Shown here: piece by piece, positions 17,635 to 27,150 of the stretch
How the letters are laid out: each line of letters starts with the position of its first letter
Numbering within the stretch: the first letter of the stretch is position 1
Source of the DNA: Chaetoceros tenuissimus
Taxonomy: Eukaryota; Bacillariophyta; Thalassiosirophyceae; Chaetocerotales; Chaetocerotaceae
NCBI GenBank assembly: GCA_021927905.1
Contig: BLLK01000046.1
Span: 1 to 64,000 of the forward strand
Direction: 5' to 3'
DNA length: 64,000 bases
Notes under the pieces: model-generated
Database searches by the model: none
Seen by the model: only the letters and a program-made list of their open reading frames with translations
Told to the model about the DNA's origin: nothing
Program-made: the position numbers and the translations under genes

Positions 17635-20502
17635 CTACAATTCATCGTCACTATGTGTCAAATCTATGATGCTATCGTCTTGATCTCTCTCATGGGACGT
17701 CATAAAAGTTTCTTTTAATGATTCTCGCTGATTTCGTTTTGGAGCGCTGTACGCTACGTCGCAAACATTGTCAACTTGCCTTTTCTTGAAACTTTGAGAA
17801 GACTTGGGATCCAGATCACATTCATTTTCATGATTTTCTTTTTTAATGGCAATAGAATCCTTGATTTCGTTGCCAGATTGCGTTTCAGTTTTCTTTCGCT
17901 GCGTTCCATCAAACTTGAACAAGGAAATATCCAACAAGAAATCCTTTGCTTTTGTGACTTCCATCATACAAACTTCTGACTCTGAAGTTCGACAATTAAA
18001 CAAAAGTCCCGTGCAGTCCCTTTCTTTCTCCATGCAAAAAAGTGCGCAATAAGTCAAAAGCTGTATACGATGAGCATTGCCAAGCTCAGAACAAAACTTT
18101 ATCTCCAAAATGTCTACGTCAATTCCACCTTTACTTCGCAATCCACTCCCGATCCAATCGCATATTCCACAAACACCAATGACATCCCGCGATTGTGTTG
18201 GATGGCTGAGTTGATCAGTTGGATCGAATTCATACAAAAGCATACGTTCAAAACCCCCATCAATATCTCCATCGGCATTTTCTTCAAGCGGGCCATAGTT
18301 TGGTAATGGAACTAATTCCATCAGGTCTAGCAGCCTGGACTTTGCGATTAGTAACTTTTCTGACTCGACCCACTTACTGTATGTCGTATGATCTTCGCCG
18401 ACCTGGTACCATTTATCATGGTAAAGCCCGAAGGCCATGACAGCATTGGCCAAATAAACCCATTCAGACGGAGTTTTCTGCTTACTGTAATAAACTCGTT
18501 TTATATCTGGAAGATAGGAATTCATCTGCTCTCCAGTCACAGATGAAGAAACCGCCTTGACCGGGAAGAAAATAGTTCTATCTCCATCCCTACGTTTCTT
18601 TATGATTTTGATGTTAGAATTGAGAGCCTGGATTAATGTCTTTCCTTCAATTTCCTTAGAAGGGGTGAACCGAAAGAGTAGACATAAAAGATCCTCTGAT
18701 CTCTGAGATAAAGGCTCGCAATTCTTTTCTGACATTTTCTTTCTGACTGCAGCCATGTCATATTTTTCGTTATTTTCAAAAACTAGTATTGCATCGCTGG
18801 TTATTGTCTCGATATTGGGACAAAATCCGTTGCGTTCAAATTGAAGCATGTAGACTACTGCTTCGCCATATAGAGCACTAATGTTTTCCGAAGTATTTTC
18901 AAATCTGACATTAGACTTGTAATCAATTCTATCTACGATACCAGATTCTTTTATCCAGTTAGCATATTCTTGAATGAATTTCTCCTCTACAGAAGCTGCA
19001 AAATAGCCAAATTCAGTTGCGCTATATGCCGTGAGTTGTTTGTCTTGTGCTCTTGATGTGTTGTTTGGAATTGGGAGTTTTTCTTTTCCTTGTTTTTCAA
19101 CACTCACTATTTTTCTCTCAACTAGCAGTTCTAAAATTTGCATCATGGATTTAGAACGCGTTTCAATGACTTCCTTTCGTTGAGACTCTGAGAATTTTGC
19201 TTCCATCGAGGCGATTTCAATCTGCTCTGGTGATCCATCTCCTTCCACTGTATAGATTGCTGATCCAAGCGCATCACCCATCATTGGATAGTATTGATTG
19301 ACACTGAAGTCTTTCTTCTCTTTCACATAAGTCATTCCATGAATGACTACCAACTTTTTCCGAGCTCTTGATAATGCAACGCCTATTTGATTTAAAGAGT
19401 GAATTCGGCTTCCTGGCATAATATCATATCCGAAGACCACTACACAATCTGCCTCGCAACCTTTGGAACCACAAAAGGTCCATACTCGAACTTTATTTTT
19501 AAAGTCTCCCTCTTCAAAACCGCGAATTGATTCTTTGATATGAAAATTGTATTTACTTCTTCCAGAAGAATCCTTTTTGTTCATAAGCTCATTAACATGT
19601 AAACGAATAGGACATTTATCATTTTTCACAGACTGGGCCAAGAGCATGACGTTTTCAGGGCCATAGGAATCAATCAAGTCGCTCAAAATATCAGTCTTTA
19701 ACTTTTTAAAATCAGCCAGACCTCGTGGTGTTTTGGACGGAAAGGGATATCGACAGATATATTCCACAGGAATGTTTTCGCTTTGAGTATTTCCGCCTTT
19801 TATCTTTGTTCCCCAAACAGCATTTACAAAATGAGCGATGTTTGGCGTAAGTCTATATGAAACACTTAATTCACGTTCTACCCATTTTCTAGATTTTGTA
19901 AATTGCCCAAAATGCTGTTGTGGATTTTCAATGTAGGTCGTTGAAGCACGATCGCTACCATATGTCGCAAAATTGTACAGCATTTGTTTCGGATCACCCA
20001 CAATTGCCATTTGTACAAAAGGTTTATTCTTTGAAAGAATATGGCACAAGGCAGAATAGAAAGATGGTCTAAGATCTTGAGCTTCGTCAAGCATGACCAA
20101 GTCATAGTCTAGATTGAAACTACAGTCGATGCCATCCTTGTCCCATTTTCTTACAATTTGAATCAGTTTCGAATCATCGTTGCAAATCTGTCCAGAGACT
20201 CTTGTCATTATTCCATGGATTGTATAACACCAAACTGAGCTCTGCAAATTACAATGCTTAATACGTTCTTTGCATTCATCACTTAGAGACCGGTTGTAAG
20301 TTATGATGACGACCTTCTTGTGTTTTGGTAGACTGTTTGCAATATGTAGCATTGTTGTAGTCTTTCCAGACCCAGCACAAGCTTTAACGACAACACATTT
20401 TCCATTCAAGATTTCATTGATTATAGCGCTTTGTTCTGAAGATGGTGGAGGTAGGCGAGAAGAAGAAGGCTCTGTCTTCTTTATTCCATTCTCTTCTGAC
20501 AT
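17635..20502 (-). CDS. UvrD/Rep-type SF1 helicase with a RecB-like nuclease region and C-terminal SIM
   Basis: A single 955-residue exon. Superfamily 1A helicase motifs appear in order: Q-motif region (SSEQSAIINEIL), Walker A (ACAGSGKTTTM), motif Ia (IITYNRSL), motif II (LDEAQD), motif III (VGDPKQMLYNF), motif IV region (ELSVSYRL) and motif VI region (NQIGVALSRARKKLVVIHG). Near residues 775-825 the pattern GICDWIG, then DILEIKF, then RIQLLTYCAL matches the D...ExK...QxxxY core of PD-(D/E)xK RecB-family nucleases. The tail ends SIIDLTHSDDEL, a textbook SUMO-interacting motif. Basic patches suggest nuclear location. A role in removing recombination intermediates or in replication repair (FBH1/Srs2-like) is inferred. 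Confidence 0.8.
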   Translation of the reverse strand: MSEENGIKKTEPSSSRLPPPSSEQSAIINEILNGKCVVVKACAGSGKTTTMLHIANSLPKHKKVVIITYNRSLSDECKERIKHCNLQSSVWCYTIHGIMTRVSGQICNDDSKLIQIVRKWDKDGIDCSFNLDYDLVMLDEAQDLRPSFYSALCHILSKNKPFVQMAIVGDPKQMLYNFATYGSDRASTTYIENPQQHFGQFTKSRKWVERELSVSYRLTPNIAHFVNAVWGTKIKGGNTQSENIPVEYICRYPFPSKTPRGLADFKKLKTDILSDLIDSYGPENVMLLAQSVKNDKCPIRLHVNELMNKKDSSGRSKYNFHIKESIRGFEEGDFKNKVRVWTFCGSKGCEADCVVVFGYDIMPGSRIHSLNQIGVALSRARKKLVVIHGMTYVKEKKDFSVNQYYPMMGDALGSAIYTVEGDGSPEQIEIASMEAKFSESQRKEVIETRSKSMMQILELLVERKIVSVEKQGKEKLPIPNNTSRAQDKQLTAYSATEFGYFAASVEEKFIQEYANWIKESGIVDRIDYKSNVRFENTSENISALYGEAVVYMLQFERNGFCPNIETITSDAILVFENNEKYDMAAVRKKMSEKNCEPLSQRSEDLLCLLFRFTPSKEIEGKTLIQALNSNIKIIKKRRDGDRTIFFPVKAVSSSVTGEQMNSYLPDIKRVYYSKQKTPSEWVYLANAVMAFGLYHDKWYQVGEDHTTYSKWVESEKLLIAKSRLLDLMELVPLPNYGPLEENADGDIDGGFERMLLYEFDPTDQLSHPTQSRDVIGVCGICDWIGSGLRSKGGIDVDILEIKFCSELGNAHRIQLLTYCALFCMEKERDCTGLLFNCRTSESEVCMMEVTKAKDFLLDISLFKFDGTQRKKTETQSGNEIKDSIAIKKENHENECDLDPKSSQSFKKRQVDNVCDVAYSAPKRNQRESLKETFMTSHERDQDDSIIDLTHSDDEL

Positions 20503-21006
20503 TCCGCTATTCTTTGGTATTTGAGTGAGCGGTATGACTGTACTTTTTTAAATTACTTGGCATGAATTGAGTAGAATGGATAGGAGATGGAAGATAGAAA
20601 ATGAAAGAACTGAAGGTTGAACGTTGTTAAAAATTGCTTTGATGATTACCTTATGATATGCTTCAATATTATGATTGATTGAACTGCTGCGTGTACGTAG
20701 ATAGTGTACCACTGGAATTTGAATTTTCGATTGTATTTTAGCAATAATTTAGTGCCACTTGTGACTGTCATTTTCATTTTTGTTTTTAAAAAGCCATCAG
20801 TTGCTTGTTTTCCTCTTCCCTTTTGACTCTCTTTCAATGAATCTTTTGGCTCTATGGAAGCCAATCGAAGCTCTTTTGATGCCTCTGTCTACTGCCTAAC
20901 TTCACACTACAATTCCGCCATATCTATTTCCTCCGAGTATTAGTATTGAACACTTTCACATCGCCATTTCTTTTGTATCTTGAAAAACGAAGAACTCTAC
21001 AACAAC
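20503..21006. other. Divergent promoter region
   Basis: Shared upstream region of the helicase (minus) and CobW (plus) genes. No further gene seen; the frames here lack starts or coding character. Confidence 0.5.
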
Positions 21007-22105
21007 ATGTCTGAATCTGCAGCAAACGATCAAACACCTATTACCGTCGTAACCGGATTTCTAGGTGCTGGTAAGACCACGCTTGTCAACTACATCTTGA
21101 AAGAACAAAACGACTGGAAAATTGCTGTTCTTGAAAATGAGTTCGGCGAAGTAGCTATTGATGATGGTCTAGGTAAGTCCTACATTGATGCTTCCAAGCT
21201 AATCAAGATCACTTGCCCTAACATATTACCTTAAAGTTGCCGAATCTCTTGATGCACCGGAGGATCTAATTACTATGGACAATGGATGTGTCTGCTGTTC
21301 TGTTCGTGGTGATCTCATTAGAACTTTAGGACAACTATCTAGTCAACGTAAAAAATTCGATGCCATCCTTCTCGAGACCACCGGACTTGCAGATCCAGCT
21401 CCTATTGTGTATACAGTTCAGACAAACCCAAAGATCTCGGAACACTACCGTATTGATTCCATCGTATGTCTTGCAGACTGTAAACATATTACTCAACATC
21501 TTGACGAAAAGAAACCAGATGGTGCGGTGAATGAAGCATTGCAACAGGTGGCATTTGCGGATAAAATTTTATTGAACAAAGTTGATCTCGTCACTGAAGA
21601 AGAAAAGACTGCTCTCAAAGAACGTCTTGCTGGCATTAACAAATTTGCAACTGTGATTGAAACAGAGAGAAGTCGAGCACCACTTGAGAAGATTTTGGGA
21701 TTGCAATCTTTCAATATGGACAGTATTCTAAAGTATGATCCTTCATTCTTTGAAGAGCAAGAGCAAGGAAAATTTGAGCACAGGGTAGATATGGTACAAA
21801 GTGTTGGGGTACAATTTACTGGGAATCTTCATGCTCAATGGTTCAACATGTTCATGATGGATCTACTCAAAGAGAGAGCGGCCGACTTGTACCGTACCAA
21901 GGGTCTATTGAGTTTCCATGGACAAGGTAACACCAAGTTTGTGTTCCAGGGAGTGCACGAACAAATTAACTTTGGGCCAGCGAAAGAACCATGGAAGGAT
22001 GATGAAGAAAGGATCAATAAGTTTGTATTCATTGGAAAGAATCTAGATAGAAAGTTGCTAACTAAAAGTTTGATGGAGTGCTTGTACAAGGAAGACAGCA
22101 AGTAA
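21007..22105 (+). CDS. CobW/ZNG1-family GTPase metallochaperone
   Basis: Two exons, 21007-21172 and 21237-22105 (intron of 64 bases), give 344 residues. The G3E-family P-loop GFLGAGKTT lies at residues 15-23. ENEFGE, the metal-binding NGCVCCSV (CxCC) and the base-recognition NKVD follow, then a CobW C-terminal domain. The eukaryotic members nearest in layout (ZNG1/CBWD) pass zinc to client proteins such as methionine aminopeptidase. The upstream in-frame TTG at 20980 is not used because an ATG with good context (aacaacATG) follows. The C-terminal domain lacks a long histidine-rich stretch, so metal binding rests on the CxCC site. Confidence 0.88.
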
Positions 22106-22268
22106 AGTACTTTCATGGATATCTCAGAATATGAATGGAATAATATCGAGGCTTTTGGATGCACAGATTGATTTCAAAAACATATCCCATTTCGAGAAAA
22201 GTACTTGAATTATGGTGTTAATTTTTATCTGAATAAATAATGTTCTTTTTCGCATCGCATCTGTATTA

Positions 22269-23699
22269 CTATGTTGTTGAAAAAGTATTTGCTTCGTAAA
22301 AAAGTTCTTTGGCTCTGTCCAGCATGGAAATGATGTATTCATCACCTGGGACAAACATTAGAGCTGTTTCAAGTCTTTCTATGGCTGCTGGTAAATGACA
22401 TTTTGACCATGATCTCTCACGCAGAGCCAATGGATTCTTCTGTGCTTCAACTTCAGCGCATAACAATGCGCAACGACCTGCGCTAACACGAGCATCCCAG
22501 GCGGTTGCCTTCAATGGCATCCAAGCCTGCTGCAAAAGATCTTTGTCTTGTATTTGTGTAAGTACACTCTCAAAACGACGCAATGCTGCACGTGGTCTCC
22601 TTTTTGATTCTAGCATTTTCCCCAAAGTCATAGCTCCTCTATGACTTGGTGGATATAATGCTGCTGCTTTTGCTAGACACTCTATTGATTCTTGTTCGTT
22701 TCCTCTCATTGATGCGACTTGACCTTTACTCATGTGTAAGACATGATCGTGAGGAGAATCCTGAAGTCCAGTTTCAATTGCAGCTATAGCATTTTCTAAG
22801 CGACATTTGTCGATATGATCGAGGCATTCAGCATGAGCTCTTCTAGCTACTTGGACATCATTCTGTGAAATTACAAATAGTACCAAAACCCATCGCTCTC
22901 CGTTTGATATTCCATTGCCCGCATGCATGATAGAGCTTGAGTGGCACAAAGCTTTTCCCTTAGAAATAAGAAGTGGAAGCCCATCACTATTCTCTAGACC
23001 TTCAATATATGTCCCACCCCCTTCGAAATCCTCTGGTGATGATAAAGCAATATTGAGAGTTAGCAAAGATGCGTCCCGATGGACTGGTTGTGACTTTGAT
23101 GGTGCAATATTACCGAGGATTAAACCATCATAAACTGCCAAATTCTGTACATTAAAGCGATTTACCAGTATTGGATATAATTCATTCGCAAGAAGATCGC
23201 GAAGTTTTGTGACGGCGTGAGGAGGTAAATTGGATAGCCGTACTTCTCCCAGATCACTGTTTGTTCTTTTCCACTCCGGTTCTCCTTCTACCGTCCTTGC
23301 ATATTTCAAGTCAGCCTCTTTCTCTTTTCGTATAGTGTCTTTTGCAACGTCTATGAAATAATTGCACTCTTCTTGGGATAATATAGGATTTTTCGTCTCG
23401 AAAATTACATTTCCATTTTCCAACTTTGACTCGGATGGACCTGCATATCCCTTTTTTACCATTCGTGAAATAAAGGCTTCATTATCAAATGTCCTTCCGT
23501 CATTATTGGTATTTGAGCCAGATGTTCCAAATGTTTTGGACCCAAATTCAAATTCAGCAAGATGTTTCTGCGTAACCGTTTCGATGCATTCTTGTATTCC
23601 AAAAGTACAAGGAATAGAAGTAAATATTCCGCCACTCAAAGCTTCGACAACTTTTACAGAATAGAATGATATGAGCAAGTAGACAACATAGTTACACAT
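22269..23699 (-). CDS. 2OG-Fe(II) dioxygenase (prolyl 4-hydroxylase-like) fused to TPR repeats
   Basis: A single 476-residue exon. An N-terminal hydrophobic signal (VVYLLISFYSVKVVEA) directs it to the secretory pathway. A 2-oxoglutarate/Fe(II) oxygenase fold follows, with the iron ligands HRDAS (HxD) and the distal histidine of HAGNGISNGERWVL with its conserved arginine for 2OG. From about residue 290 onward helical repeats of TPR type are visible (HMSKGQVASMRGNEQESIECLAKAA and RRPRAALRRFESVL). TPR-bearing P4H enzymes usually have the repeats before the catalytic domain; here they follow it. The substrate is unknown, probably prolines in cell-wall or secreted proteins. It is convergent with the CobW gene. 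Confidence 0.75.
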   Translation of the reverse strand: MCNYVVYLLISFYSVKVVEALSGGIFTSIPCTFGIQECIETVTQKHLAEFEFGSKTFGTSGSNTNNDGRTFDNEAFISRMVKKGYAGPSESKLENGNVIFETKNPILSQEECNYFIDVAKDTIRKEKEADLKYARTVEGEPEWKRTNSDLGEVRLSNLPPHAVTKLRDLLANELYPILVNRFNVQNLAVYDGLILGNIAPSKSQPVHRDASLLTLNIALSSPEDFEGGGTYIEGLENSDGLPLLISKGKALCHSSSIMHAGNGISNGERWVLVLFVISQNDVQVARRAHAECLDHIDKCRLENAIAAIETGLQDSPHDHVLHMSKGQVASMRGNEQESIECLAKAAALYPPSHRGAMTLGKMLESKRRPRAALRRFESVLTQIQDKDLLQQAWMPLKATAWDARVSAGRCALLCAEVEAQKNPLALRERSWSKCHLPAAIERLETALMFVPGDEYIISMLDRAKELFYEANTFSTT

Positions 23700-23977
23700 A
23701 TTAACTTCTTTGCAATAAATCGATGCAGTCCTTTCAAATATTATTTATTGTAAGTACCTAAATACGTTCGTGTGGAAACCAAGGTACGGCTGATTGATTA
23801 CTACAGTTTTTGAGGTTCCTTTCTTTTTCTTGTAGTAGAAGGGAGAGTAGTTTGAAATGAGTTTTATGTCAGGATTTTCTAGGTATTGTTGTTGTAGTTG
23901 TCCTTTTGTTGCATGTTCGTACGTGGTAACCTCAGTTTGTTGTGTGGATGTAACAGTAAAAAATGAGAGAAATCATG

Positions 23978-23985
23978 TGACGTCA
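23978..23985. promoter_or_regulatory. CRE-like bZIP palindrome TGACGTCA
   Basis: A perfect TGACGTCA, followed directly by a TGATGTCA-type dyad. It lies about 280 bases upstream of the dioxygenase start. It is a likely bZIP site by match to the known element; use here is inferred. Confidence 0.35.
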
Positions 23986-24411
23986 TGATGTCATCATGAG
24001 TTACTGTCAATTTGCGCGAAAAGAAACTCAGATAGTGGGATCGCTTGTCGCTTGGTGGGATCTAGTAGAGAAAAATGAGATTGAAATAGGTAAAATACGT
24101 AGTATTGTAGCAAGTAATTTTACTTCCGTTATGCTCACACTTAAACCTTTTCCAATTATTCATTCAGTGCATACTTATAGGGAAAAAATATGGGAATAAT
24201 AATTCATTTCAATGTCAAAGGGGGTTCATCTTCTTCATGCAATTTTCCAGATGAAATATGCGTAAGCTATTTTGGTAGAAATAATCGCTGAAAAATTTCT
24301 TTCTTTTCCCAAAATTTCAACTCACAATTTTGTGTGTAAATAGGCTGCGCTCTACTCCCAATATTTCCTAGTTCAACTGCCATCGAAAATAGAACTGAGA
24401 GTATAAAAAAA

Positions 24412-24433
24412 ACACACACACACACACACACAC
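24412..24433. repeat. (AC)11 microsatellite
   Basis: Eleven uninterrupted AC units just upstream of the ATG at 24479, likely in the 5' UTR of that gene. Confidence 0.9.
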
Positions 24434-24478
24434 GCCCAACCGTATCAATTGAGCAATAAATTGGAAGGAGTGGATACG

Positions 24479-25261
24479 ATGTCTTTTCTATCTCCTGTCC
24501 CAGAGCATGCAATACCCAATAGTTTGTCGAATGATACAAGCAATACAACTGGCAACAGTCGGCCCTCTAGATCGAGAAGCCATCAAAAGAAGAGGCTTGT
24601 AGCGAACTTTCATGCAACACTTGCTGAACTGAAAGCAAAACAGAAGGTAGTACAAGAGAAATTCAATGCAGCGGCAAACATAGATTGTGAACTAAATGCA
24701 ATTCCCCACTCAATTTTCAGAGGTCAGAAGCAGATACCCAACGATGCAGATTTGAAACTACTAGAAAACACTTTACCTGATATCGACGAAAGCTCAGGTT
24801 CCACAAAAGATCCATCTGAAGACGAAGATGATATTCGTGACGAAGAATTTGATCAAATATTTAATCATGAGCGTAGAACAGATTCACCTGGAAAGATCGA
24901 TAATGACTTTTATGAAAATGAAGATGAATTAGATGATATCGAGATACCACAAACTGTCTTCTCACTTGAGATGGATAATGATGAAGTGTCCAGGTTTGGG
25001 ATTGATACTGTTGCAGGTATTTCGGAAAGAAATCCTCTCAACAAGAAAGATGACCATAATCTGAATCATGGGAAAATGATTAGAGGGCGTATTGATATTT
25101 CAGCATCCATTAAGAAACCATTCAAAAAAGTTAAGAAATCAACCAAAAAGGTTGCCAAGAAGGTATGGAAAAAAATCAAACCTATTTTCTGTAAGACAAA
25201 GCAAGTTTTTGTCAAACCAGATCAACCACAACTTGAAAGAGCAAGAGGTGAGCTCACATAG
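24479..25261 (+). CDS. Unrecognised acidic protein with a lysine-rich tail
   Basis: 260 residues from the ATG at 24479 (an earlier TTG at 24449 is not needed). Family not recognised. After a serine/asparagine-rich start there is a basic stretch (RSRSHQKKRLV) and a helix (ATLAELKAKQKVVQEKF). A strongly acidic middle (DPSEDEDDIRDEEFDQIF, NEDELDDIEI) follows, and then a lysine-rich segment of repeated short KK units (KKPFKKVKKSTKKVAKK). No membrane span or signal peptide is seen. The charge pattern suggests a nucleic-acid or scaffold protein; this is inference. It is convergent with the katanin-like gene. Confidence 0.65.
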   Translation: MSFLSPVPEHAIPNSLSNDTSNTTGNSRPSRSRSHQKKRLVANFHATLAELKAKQKVVQEKFNAAANIDCELNAIPHSIFRGQKQIPNDADLKLLENTLPDIDESSGSTKDPSEDEDDIRDEEFDQIFNHERRTDSPGKIDNDFYENEDELDDIEIPQTVFSLEMDNDEVSRFGIDTVAGISERNPLNKKDDHNLNHGKMIRGRIDISASIKKPFKKVKKSTKKVAKKVWKKIKPIFCKTKQVFVKPDQPQLERARGELT

Positions 25262-25432
25262 TGAATATATGAGCTTCATCCATACGAATCAAATCAGCCC
25301 CAAGTCCATTTTAATTTATATATGTATATGTTAATAGAAAAGTTTAAAGTTCTGTATTGAAATCTTGGAGAAGTTTATCCTTCTATTATCTTTTTCATGA
25401 ATTGATTGTAACAACTATATATTTCTCCTTTA

Positions 25433-26830
25433 TTAAGAAGACCCAAATTGCTGGTTCCATTGAGAGTGCTGTTCCGATAGATTCAAGTCGGTGCTTGGTC
25501 TCACATAAGAAAGCGCTTGAATGAAATCTTTTTTCGTCACAGGGTCTTTCTTTAGATAATTTTCTATGTAGCTTTCATGATTTTTCAGCATCTCAGCCTT
25601 CTTCACTACTCGTCTAGCTTGCACCATTACAACTTCCTTACAAAGGACTTTAATATCGCTTCCACTGTAGCACTTCGTAGATAGAGCAATAGACTCAAAA
25701 TCTTCATCTGACAAAGTGTGTGTAACGAGGTTTAGATTTTTCTCCAGCATCTTTTTTCTTGATATCAAGTCCGGCATTGGAATAAGGACCCTCTTCTCTA
25801 GTCTCCGTAGCAAGGCCGCGTCGAGATCCCAAGGCATATTAGACGCACAAAGGAAAAAGGTGTCACTTGTTTGTTTGATCCCATCCAATTGAACAAGGAA
25901 TTCAGTTTTAATCCTTCTTGAGGCTTCATGCTCTCCTAATCCACTAGATTTACAATTGCCTCTCTTTCCCATGATGGAGTCTATTTCATCAATAAAGACT
26001 ATTGACGGACAATAGTAATCTGCAAGCTCAAATAATACCCTTACAAGCTTCTCACTGTCACCTCGATATTTCGAAGTTATCGAGGCAGCTGAGATGTTGA
26101 ACAATGTCGAGTCTGTCGTTGCTGCAAGTCCACGAGCTAGCAATGTCTTTCCATTTCCAGGAAGCCCAAACAACAATGCTCCCTTCCAGGGCTGCATCAA
26201 TGGACAACGGAAAATAGCAGGGTATTTCCTGGGCCATTCGGTTGCCTCCTTTAACACTCGTTTTGCATTCTCAAGACCAACAATCTCGTTCCAAGACACA
26301 CTAGAATTCGAGGCATCTAATATTTCTCGATGAATCAATAATGCCATACCATGTTTTTCATGGTCGTCAAAGTAAGGTAGAGGTTTGATTTTCTTTTCGA
26401 TGCTCTCAAATGTGACATCCTCATCTGCAGCTTTATTTTTGATTGTCAAGTCCAATGGTTCCTTGAGAGAATCTCTATTAGGTTTTATTTCTTTCAACGC
26501 TGGTAGGACTGATTTCTTTGGGAGTGCTTTCGATTTTCTTCCTGGCAATTTGTGTTTCTTGGTAGCTTCTTCTCTTTTTTTCGACAAGACAGGATCTTTC
26601 CCTCTCTTGAGCTTGTAAAAAGTTTTGAACTCGCTCAAGATTAATTGGAGGTCAATATTATCCGCTAAAGTATACTTCGAATTCACCTTAGAAGAGGTTT
26701 CTAGAGTGGCTGCGACATTATGAAATCCATTTTCTTGCAAATAGTTTATAATCAAGACTAAGCAGTCTCTATGGATATCTGGTTGTTTCTGGTCGGTGCA
26801 GGTGTCTTTTTTCACCACAGTAATAGTCAT
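25433..26830 (-). CDS. KATNAL2: Katanin-like AAA ATPase with LisH motif (KATNAL2-like)
   Basis: A single 465-residue exon. The N-terminus carries a LisH-type dimerisation helix (CLVLIINYLQENGFHNVAATLE). A basic linker follows, then one AAA module: SWNEIVGLENAKRVLKEA, Walker A GLPGNGKT, Walker B VFIDEIDSI, sensor ASNMPWDLDAALLRRLEKR with the arginine finger, and the C-terminal Vps4/katanin helix region ending near SYVRPSTDL. The meiotic-clade AAA signature and LisH together indicate the KATNAL2 branch of microtubule-severing enzymes, which are linked to cilia and male gametes in animals. All catalytic residues appear present. Confidence 0.85.
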   Translation of the reverse strand: MTITVVKKDTCTDQKQPDIHRDCLVLIINYLQENGFHNVAATLETSSKVNSKYTLADNIDLQLILSEFKTFYKLKRGKDPVLSKKREEATKKHKLPGRKSKALPKKSVLPALKEIKPNRDSLKEPLDLTIKNKAADEDVTFESIEKKIKPLPYFDDHEKHGMALLIHREILDASNSSVSWNEIVGLENAKRVLKEATEWPRKYPAIFRCPLMQPWKGALLFGLPGNGKTLLARGLAATTDSTLFNISAASITSKYRGDSEKLVRVLFELADYYCPSIVFIDEIDSIMGKRGNCKSSGLGEHEASRRIKTEFLVQLDGIKQTSDTFFLCASNMPWDLDAALLRRLEKRVLIPMPDLISRKKMLEKNLNLVTHTLSDEDFESIALSTKCYSGSDIKVLCKEVVMVQARRVVKKAEMLKNHESYIENYLKKDPVTKKDFIQALSYVRPSTDLNLSEQHSQWNQQFGSS

Positions 26831-27150
26831 ATTGTTCGTTGAAATGAACTTTTCCCAACAGGGTCGGTGAGATTACTGAAGGGTAGGTACCATTTCTTTT
26901 TGAAAAAAAACAAACGAAAACAATTTTTAATTTTTTCTACACAAACGAGGGCTACACGAAATTAAATTTCAGACGGTCAAACTGGAGTACTTATCAGAGG
27001 GAGGTCAATTGGAATCCATTTTGAGTTAACCGAACAAGGAAACCCATTTGTTCGAGGATAGCCCACATCATCCAATTGCTAGGGTGGGGAAAAATCACAA
27101 TTTACAGCAGTTGAATCTTCTTTTGAGTGAATAAAAATTGTACTTTCAAT
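26831..27150. other. Intergenic region
   Basis: Spacer between the katanin-like start and the 3' end of the PH-coiled-coil gene, with an A-rich run near 26905. No gene seen. Confidence 0.5.

Larger units (their letters stand above)
23700..24478. other. Divergent intergenic region with CRE palindrome and (CA)n
   Basis: Upstream of both the dioxygenase (minus) and the unknown gene at 24479 (plus). It contains a TGACGTCA palindrome at 23978-23985 next to a second dyad (catgatgtcatcatg), and an (AC)11 microsatellite at 24412-24433 about 45 bases before the plus-strand ATG. No gene seen. Confidence 0.5.
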
